Shown here in pieces: positions 6,312 to 9,727 of a stretch of 9,727 nt of DNA. Position 1 is the first letter of the stretch. Each line of letters begins with the position of its first letter. The notes under the pieces are model-generated. The model was given only the letters and a program-made list of their open reading frames with translations, did no database searches and had not been told where the DNA came from. Origin of the DNA: an uncultured Polynucleobacter sp. (GTDB lineage: Bacteria > Pseudomonadota > Gammaproteobacteria > Burkholderiales > Burkholderiaceae); assembly GCA_937996825.1 (NCBI GenBank), contig CALKUJ010000143.1:1-9727 (forward strand), written 5' to 3'. Position numbers and translations under genes: made by a program.

Positions 6312-6677
6312 TTAGTCATGCGCAGACAACTCAAGAAATTGACTGCGACACGAGCGTTCAACATGCGACCGAAAATCGGCTGAGTAAGTGCCGACAGCTT
6401 TCAGAATATTTAGCGCATGCTCAAGATTTTGAGAATCGAAGCGTGCCAATCGGTAGAGCGGGAAAGTTCCCTCCCCTAGAATTGCAGACACAAGCAATCC
6501 TGATGTAAGCTTTGTCGTTGTTGTGCCACGATGCTCTTTTGTCATCTGCAGAAATGCCTCGACTGAATTGATTCCATCAATCCAAGCTTGCTCTTTTGTC
6601 TCGTCAACGATCATCCTCGGGGTCCTCGGAGGTTGAATGACTTGCAAGGTCCATCCATTTTCAAGTTCATGCTTCAT
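6312..6677 (-). CDS. Unrecognised 121-residue protein in the mobilization gene cluster
   Basis: I do not recognise this protein. The start at 6677 is chosen because AGGAAGG lies 6 bases upstream of that ATG; an upstream in-frame ATG at 6734 has no comparable site. The protein begins MKHELENGWTLQVIQPPRTP, has an acidic middle (VDETKEQAWIDGINSVEAFL), a Thr-rich turn (GTTTTKL), and a hydrophobic stretch SGLLVSAILGEGTFPLYRLA too short and polar to be a clear membrane helix. The C-terminal half appears helical and ends with two cysteine- and histidine-containing turns (HVERSCRSQ, LSAHD). There is no signal peptide. It lies 57 bases after the short relaxase gene on the same strand and before the resolvase, so it is probably co-transcribed with mobilization. 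An accessory role in mobilization or maintenance is only a guess from position. Confidence 0.7.
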   Translation of the reverse strand: MKHELENGWTLQVIQPPRTPRMIVDETKEQAWIDGINSVEAFLQMTKEHRGTTTTKLTSGLLVSAILGEGTFPLYRLARFDSQNLEHALNILKAVGTYSADFRSHVERSCRSQFLELSAHD

Positions 6678-6734
6678 TTCAGTCCTTCCTAACAAGATAT
6701 CTGTTGTGCAACGCTGGCTCTGAGTTTTGTACAA

Positions 6735-7250
6735 CTACGGAGCCATATTTCCGTTTTTCATTGGCTGCAAAAAGTCCCTTTTCACTTCGCTGCGAGGAGT
6801 CGAATGCAGCGCAAACTTTTTGTGCATTTCCATACAAAATTGCTTCATCACTAGACCGCGTCGCCAGAGCGAAACGACAGTACCGTCTGGCCTGACACGA
6901 TTTAATAGCGCATGAATGTGGGGGTGTGCAGTGTCGAAATGCTGCCAAGCAATCATCTGCGCAGCATCGAGTCCGAGCCTTTTTTGAAGTTCATACAGCC
7001 ATAGCCGAAAATGGAACGGCTTTACTACTTCAGCGTCATACGGACTGACAGCGATGACCAAGTGGACGATTGATTTTTTGACGCGCGGCTTTAATGCACT
7101 GACAGCTTCAAACTCCCGCCCGATTTGAAACGGGTCATCTGTGCGTGCGACCGTGGAGCTGAGTAACGCCCCTTGGTTGCTTGCAACCTTGTTCATGTTG
7201 TACCTGCTCGCTGCGCCACTTCCTTCACCGACCTTGACGAGAACGATCAT
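6735..7250 (-). CDS. Short relaxase / mobilization nuclease (VirD2/MobA-like catalytic core)
   Basis: This encodes 171 residues carrying the signatures of a conjugative relaxase (Relaxase, PF03432-type). Near the N-terminus, ASRYNMNK holds candidate catalytic Y17. KSIVHLVIAVSP (59-70) is the conserved central strand. The metal-binding three-histidine motif HFDTAHPHIHALLNRVRPDG (104-123) supplies H104, H109, H111 and H113. Such enzymes nick one strand at oriT and stay bound to its 5' end. Most family members run well beyond 250 residues, but this one stops about 58 residues after the histidine motif. The following reading frames do not resume relaxase-like sequence, so it is either a naturally minimal relaxase or truncated. 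Start: ATG at 7250, overlapping the stop of the MobC-like gene (ATGA), which implies coupled translation. The motif is closest to the VirD2 style; I cannot assign the MOB class firmly. Confidence 0.82.
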   Translation of the reverse strand: MIVLVKVGEGSGAASRYNMNKVASNQGALLSSTVARTDDPFQIGREFEAVSALKPRVKKSIVHLVIAVSPYDAEVVKPFHFRLWLYELQKRLGLDAAQMIAWQHFDTAHPHIHALLNRVRPDGTVVSLWRRGLVMKQFCMEMHKKFALHSTPRSEVKRDFLQPMKNGNMAP

Positions 7251-7675
7251 GGGGTCACCTCGGAGGTCAACTCATTTTTGATATGGGCGTGAGCTGGATT
7301 CTTGTTCGTCACGCCGCTCTTCAGCTGAAGAGCATCAAGTTCTGCTTCGACTTTTTTGATTTCGCGAAACACCAAGTCCTTGACTACCGGCAATGCAGCG
7401 ATTCGCTCACTGTCGTCTTTCAAGACATCTAGCGACTCAACGATTAGCGCGATCTTGTTTGTTGAGTTCTTGATCAGCAACGCACGTTGATAGTCATACG
7501 CATCTGATTCCGATAACTCACCACGCTTCCGACGGGCTTCGGAAATCCCCAGCTTGCTTCGTATCACCTCTGACCGCAACCTCCCGCCATGAACATGATT
7601 TGCATCGAATGCATCCATTTCTGCTTGCGTAACGCGTATCGCCATCACCAATGTTTTTGCCTGTTTTCCACTCAT
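7247..7675 (-). CDS. MobC-like ribbon-helix-helix relaxosome accessory protein
   Basis: This encodes 142 residues. The N-terminus reads KTLVMAIRVTQAEMDAFD, a beta strand followed by a helix as in ribbon-helix-helix DNA-binding proteins; RLRSEVIRSKLG then forms the second helix. The C-terminal half is charged and helical (about 80-118, ERIAALPVVKDLVFREIKKV), probably a coiled coil for oligomerisation. MobC proteins bind oriT and help the relaxase open the nick region, and often repress their own promoter. Identification rests on this fold pattern and on the ATGA overlap with the relaxase gene rather than on a diagnostic motif; another RHH regulator is the alternative. Start: ATG at 7675 with AAAGGA about 6 bases upstream. 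That site falls in the loop of a small GAGAT/ATCTC hairpin (7677-7692). Confidence 0.75.
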   Translation of the reverse strand: MSGKQAKTLVMAIRVTQAEMDAFDANHVHGGRLRSEVIRSKLGISEARRKRGELSESDAYDYQRALLIKNSTNKIALIVESLDVLKDDSERIAALPVVKDLVFREIKKVEAELDALQLKSGVTNKNPAHAHIKNELTSEVTP

Positions 7676-7697
7676 CGAGATCCTTTCATCTCACAAA

Positions 7698-7735
7698 TTG
7701 TGTAAAACATACTTTAATCCACTTTTTGTGTAAAA
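7698..7735. repeat. Repeated 10-bp element in the mob promoter region, possible operator or oriT repeat
   Basis: TTGTGTAAAA occurs exactly twice in direct orientation, at 7698-7707 and 7726-7735, a 28-bp period. The first copy also forms half of an 11-bp palindrome CACAAATTGTG (7692-7702). One copy covers the -35 of the predicted mob promoter and the other lies at and just past its -10. This placement suits a repressor site (MobC-like protein or the product of the gene at 7783). A relaxosome-binding iteron is the alternative. Confidence 0.5.
7706..7734 (-). promoter_or_regulatory. Predicted promoter of the mobC-relaxase operon
   Basis: Reading leftward, -35 TTTACA (7734-7729, 5/6) and -10 TATGTT (7711-7706, 4/6) are 17 bp apart, about 30 bases upstream of the mobC-like start codon. 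The repeated TTTTACACAA element overlaps both ends, so regulation by a protein binding those repeats is likely. Confidence 0.55.
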
Positions 7736-7782
7736 TCAAATTTGTAGCAAAAAAAATCTTCCGCGAGCCAATAACCAAATAA

Positions 7783-8493
7783 ATGAGTACTAAATATTCA
7801 GAAAACGACAAACTAAAGATCTCTTATGTACTAGGAGGCCTTCGTGATATTTGTCGCACAACTGATGCACGACTTGCAGAGCTGCTTGCAATTCACAGAA
7901 CAAATGTTGCTGCGTTCAACAGTCAACGACGGTTAGGTGCAGTAACGGTTGGCGGAATCAACAAAATGCTTAAGAAATTCGGCCTCTGTTTTTCGCCAAC
8001 TCAGGGCTTGAAAAGTGCTGATGGTGAGCACTGCCCAGTTGCAGAAATGCAGGTGGCAACCGAGGCTGACGCTAAGCGACTTCAGTTGTTTATTGAAGTC
8101 CTGCATGAGTATGCGAATGTCTATTTGTGCCCAATTTTGAATAGCGAAGGGGACTTCGCTCTGGTCTGGGACACAAAGCTATCAAAAACACAATGGTGCT
8201 GCGTTGGCTTAGGCCTTGGTCCCGAAAATCCGGCATTCAAATGCTTCAAAGAACACTCATTGATCACGGAAGGACCTGCGATTGAGGTCTCGACAGAGCT
8301 TTACCAAACTTGGCTTGATACTGCGCCACGAAGGACAGAAGTCTTGGATGCTTGCGCCCCACTATTTCGTCAGATCAAATCTCAAGAGATGGTCCAACAC
8401 ATTGCTTCAGCAATGTCTGACGATTTGGAGGTTGAAACGGAGAAACCAACGGATCAAGTAGCTCCGTCTGCATTCCCTAACGATCTCTTGTGA
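7783..8493 (+). CDS. Uncharacterised 236-residue protein with possible N-terminal helix-turn-helix
   Basis: I do not recognise this family. Residues about 27-70 (TDARLAELLAIHRTNVAAFN, then GAVTVGGINKMLKKFGL) read like a compact helical DNA-binding domain with a candidate helix-turn-helix. The rest is a mixed alpha/beta region rich in Cys and Trp (CPVAEMQ, VYLCPIL, TQWCCVGLGLGPENP), followed by an acidic, probably disordered tail (DDLEVETEKPTDQVAP). There is no signal peptide or membrane segment. The start is fixed: an in-frame TAA directly precedes the ATG at 7783 and the next Met is at residue 62. No Shine-Dalgarno sequence is visible, so initiation is weak or leaderless. The gene is divergent from mobC, separated by 107 bases containing the repeated TTGTGTAAAA element, which suggests a plasmid regulator, but a replication or defence role is equally open. 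Confidence 0.72.
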   Translation: MSTKYSENDKLKISYVLGGLRDICRTTDARLAELLAIHRTNVAAFNSQRRLGAVTVGGINKMLKKFGLCFSPTQGLKSADGEHCPVAEMQVATEADAKRLQLFIEVLHEYANVYLCPILNSEGDFALVWDTKLSKTQWCCVGLGLGPENPAFKCFKEHSLITEGPAIEVSTELYQTWLDTAPRRTEVLDACAPLFRQIKSQEMVQHIASAMSDDLEVETEKPTDQVAPSAFPNDLL

Positions 8494-8509
8494 AGCGATA
8501 GCTCAACTT

Positions 8510-9325
8510 CTAGTCGACTTTTGCAGCTAGCTCTAGTTGAAGCCAACCAGCTAAAGCTGCTAGATTTTCGGCTTTGAACACGCCCTCATCAATGCTCTTC
8601 ACAAGCCAGTCAAGTGACAAATCAACGGCAACAGCTAAACGCTCAACATGGCACTTGTCGTTGAGAATGTGTTGTTTGATGAACGCTGAGATGTCTTCTT
8701 TATCCTTGAACACTGACTTCGTCTCGGCAGCTGGCAAGTCAAAAGGTTTGTATTTATCCATCCGACCACGGATAAATTTCAAATTCTCTTCGTACATACC
8801 AGATTGGCTAGGCTGAATGCTCAGCCCCATCAGCATCTGGCCAGATTGGACATCATTGGCAAGAGCCACCAGATGGGTTAATTTATTACGATATGAAGCC
8901 CAGATTCGACGCACCTTGTCTGAATCATTTCGCGGAAGTCCAAAATCTACTGGGCAATCCTGAATAAACGACGCAAAAGCGTCTGACTCATTAACAGTTC
9001 CAATTCGAGGCTTCTGCATAAACGGACGAACCTCAGCCCAACTGATGTTTGGTGCCTGCTTGATCTGATCCTTAACATGATTGAAGGTTTTGATTTGCTC
9101 TTCGTCAACAATGACAGAGGCCCCTTTGGAAAGGATGAAATGAATTTTTGCAAGAAGGTTGAGGGTGGCAAATAAGGCTATGGATGAAGAGAAGGCGCCT
9201 CGACCAAGGTTGTACCGAGTCATGTCAGCTTGATGCTCTGACATCACATAAAGGTAAGTGAGTGAATCTCGAACGACTACCCGCGCATTTCGTAAACAAG
9301 TAGTTAGATGCGCCAGATCAGTCAT
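8510..9325 (-). CDS. HEPN-like protein with an RNxxxH motif, putative RNase
   Basis: This encodes a 271-residue, mostly helical cytoplasmic protein that I do not recognise as a named family. Residues 36-64 (TRYNLGRGAFSSSIALFATL, then NLLAKIHFIL) look like a packed helix of a helical bundle. Residues 145-152 read YRNKLTHL, in which R146-N147 and H151 fit the Rx4H (RNxxxH) active-site motif of HEPN domains at the start of a helix, as in many toxin and defence RNases. The C-terminal half (about 180-271) is also helical, with a charged linker (AAETKSVFKDKED). Start: ATG at 9325, overlapping the stop of the upstream gene (ATGA), with GAGG 4 bases upstream. The coupled neighbour could be an antitoxin or partner subunit. 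HEPN is motif inference; an inactive helical protein with a chance RNxxxH is the alternative. The gene itself is well supported. Confidence 0.8.
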   Translation of the reverse strand: MTDLAHLTTCLRNARVVVRDSLTYLYVMSEHQADMTRYNLGRGAFSSSIALFATLNLLAKIHFILSKGASVIVDEEQIKTFNHVKDQIKQAPNISWAEVRPFMQKPRIGTVNESDAFASFIQDCPVDFGLPRNDSDKVRRIWASYRNKLTHLVALANDVQSGQMLMGLSIQPSQSGMYEENLKFIRGRMDKYKPFDLPAAETKSVFKDKEDISAFIKQHILNDKCHVERLAVAVDLSLDWLVKSIDEGVFKAENLAALAGWLQLELAAKVD

Positions 9326-9727
9326 TGAGCCTCAATAGTTTGCAACTCTTTTTTGAGCACATGTAACCACGCACCTCTTAAATTTGAATGAGCCTCAGCG
9401 TCTTCCCAACTGGCATGCACGGCATCAAAAAGTGTGTGTTGCTTGATTTTCAGCTGCTTAGACAAAAGTAGTGAGAAGAACAGTTCGTGTTCTGATTGAT
9501 CACGGAAGTCAGTGATTTCACGAAGGAGATGCCCAGTGCTTCTGACAGCATAGAACGATCTGGCGTGATTAGTCCAATCAGCCATTCCGGCCTTGATGCA
9601 TGCGTCAAAGGTCGACTGGACTTTTAGAGACTTTTGAAAGTCGCGAAGGTCGCCCAATTTGTAAAAAATTGACTGATTTCTCCCTTTTGAAGAGGGGTTC
9701 ATCATCTTCACAAATGGCAAACCGGCA
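9322..9727 (-). CDS. Unrecognised small protein, upstream partner of the HEPN-like gene; probably 5'-partial
   Basis: At least about 130 residues are visible and the frame stays open to the right edge. In-frame starts inside the window are a TTG at 9720 and ATGs at 9705 and 9702, none with a strong ribosome site, so the true start may lie outside. The protein begins MMNPSSKGRNQSIFYKLGDL from the internal ATGs, is basic at first, then helical. It has DFRDQSEHEL with R73, D74 and H78 (counting from the TTG), fitting the R[D]xxxH form of the HEPN motif, and further histidines in KQHTLFDAVHASWEDAEAH. There is no signal peptide or membrane helix. The stop overlaps the next gene's ATG (ATGA), so both are translated together and may act as a complex. 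I cannot name its function: a second HEPN-like subunit, an antitoxin or an unrelated protein are all possible. Confidence 0.65.
   Translation of the reverse strand, partial: AGLPFVKMMNPSSKGRNQSIFYKLGDLRDFQKSLKVQSTFDACIKAGMADWTNHARSFYAVRSTGHLLREITDFRDQSEHELFFSLLLSKQLKIKQHTLFDAVHASWEDAEAHSNLRGAWLHVLKKELQTIEAQ

Noticed and set aside
5675..6315. Plus-strand frames antisense to the resolvase and res region
   Set aside because: The resolvase is intact on the other strand; these frames have Ser-rich shadow composition and no ribosome sites.
6679..6948. Minus-strand frame overlapping the 3' end of the relaxase, considered as a frameshifted continuation
   Set aside because: Its translation shows no relaxase-like sequence and starts within the relaxase frame; the 121-residue gene with its own ribosome site follows.
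7676..7782. oriT nic site expected near the mobC/relaxase genes
   Set aside because: I found repeats but no sequence I could match to a known nic consensus (for example the IncP ATCCTG type), so I do not call oriT.
1..9727. CRISPR arrays, tRNA or rRNA genes
   Set aside because: No regularly spaced repeats and no recognisable tRNA or rRNA sequence were seen on either strand.

Overview
The window looks like an accessory (plasmid or mobilizable-element) segment from a betaproteobacterium, most likely Burkholderiales. This is inferred from three things: the style of the heavy-metal proteins (a CusD/SilD-like small exported protein, a CadR/PbrR regulator, a CadA/PbrA-type ATPase); a moderate base composition; and a serine resolvase beside a MobC/relaxase pair. 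I did no database search, so the taxonomy is a judgement from protein style. No gene-free stretch exceeds about 145 bases, and I saw no tRNA, rRNA, CRISPR array or complete insertion sequence.

Left part (1-2640), copper/silver type module. A divergent intergenic region (371-525) separates a leftward unit from a rightward two-component system. The leftward unit is a small exported protein followed, with an ATGA overlap, by the first codons of a gene that leaves the window (probably the outer-membrane factor of a CusCBA/SilCBA efflux system). The rightward unit is cusR-cusS, with cusS starting immediately after the cusR stop. An 18-bp inverted repeat closely resembling the E. coli CusR/HprR box lies in the middle. 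Candidate -10 elements for the two directions sit at exactly equal distances on either side, suggesting that one regulator site drives both units.

Centre (2660-5453), zinc/cadmium/lead module. A P1B-2 ATPase gene is divergent from its MerR-family regulator gene. Between them is a textbook MerR-type promoter: -35 and -10 separated by 19 bp, with the operator dyad in the spacer. The regulator would sense divalent metal, untwist that promoter and induce the exporter.

Right part (5566-7782), mobility/maintenance module, all leftward. It consists of a MobC-like ribbon-helix-helix protein, a very short relaxase (catalytic core only), an unrecognised 121-residue protein and a serine resolvase. The 143-bp gap upstream of the resolvase holds a convincing candidate res site with three subsites. 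The mob promoter carries a repeated 10-bp element that could be an autoregulatory operator.

Far right (7783-9727), uncharacterised genes. A rightward 236-residue protein with a possible N-terminal helix-turn-helix converges on a leftward two-gene, ATGA-coupled operon. The downstream protein of that operon carries RNKLTH and the upstream one RDQSEH. Both fit the Rx4H (R[N/D]xxxH) pattern of HEPN ribonucleases, so this pair is the best candidate in the window for an undescribed toxin, defence or RNA-cleaving system. That assignment rests on motif reading alone.
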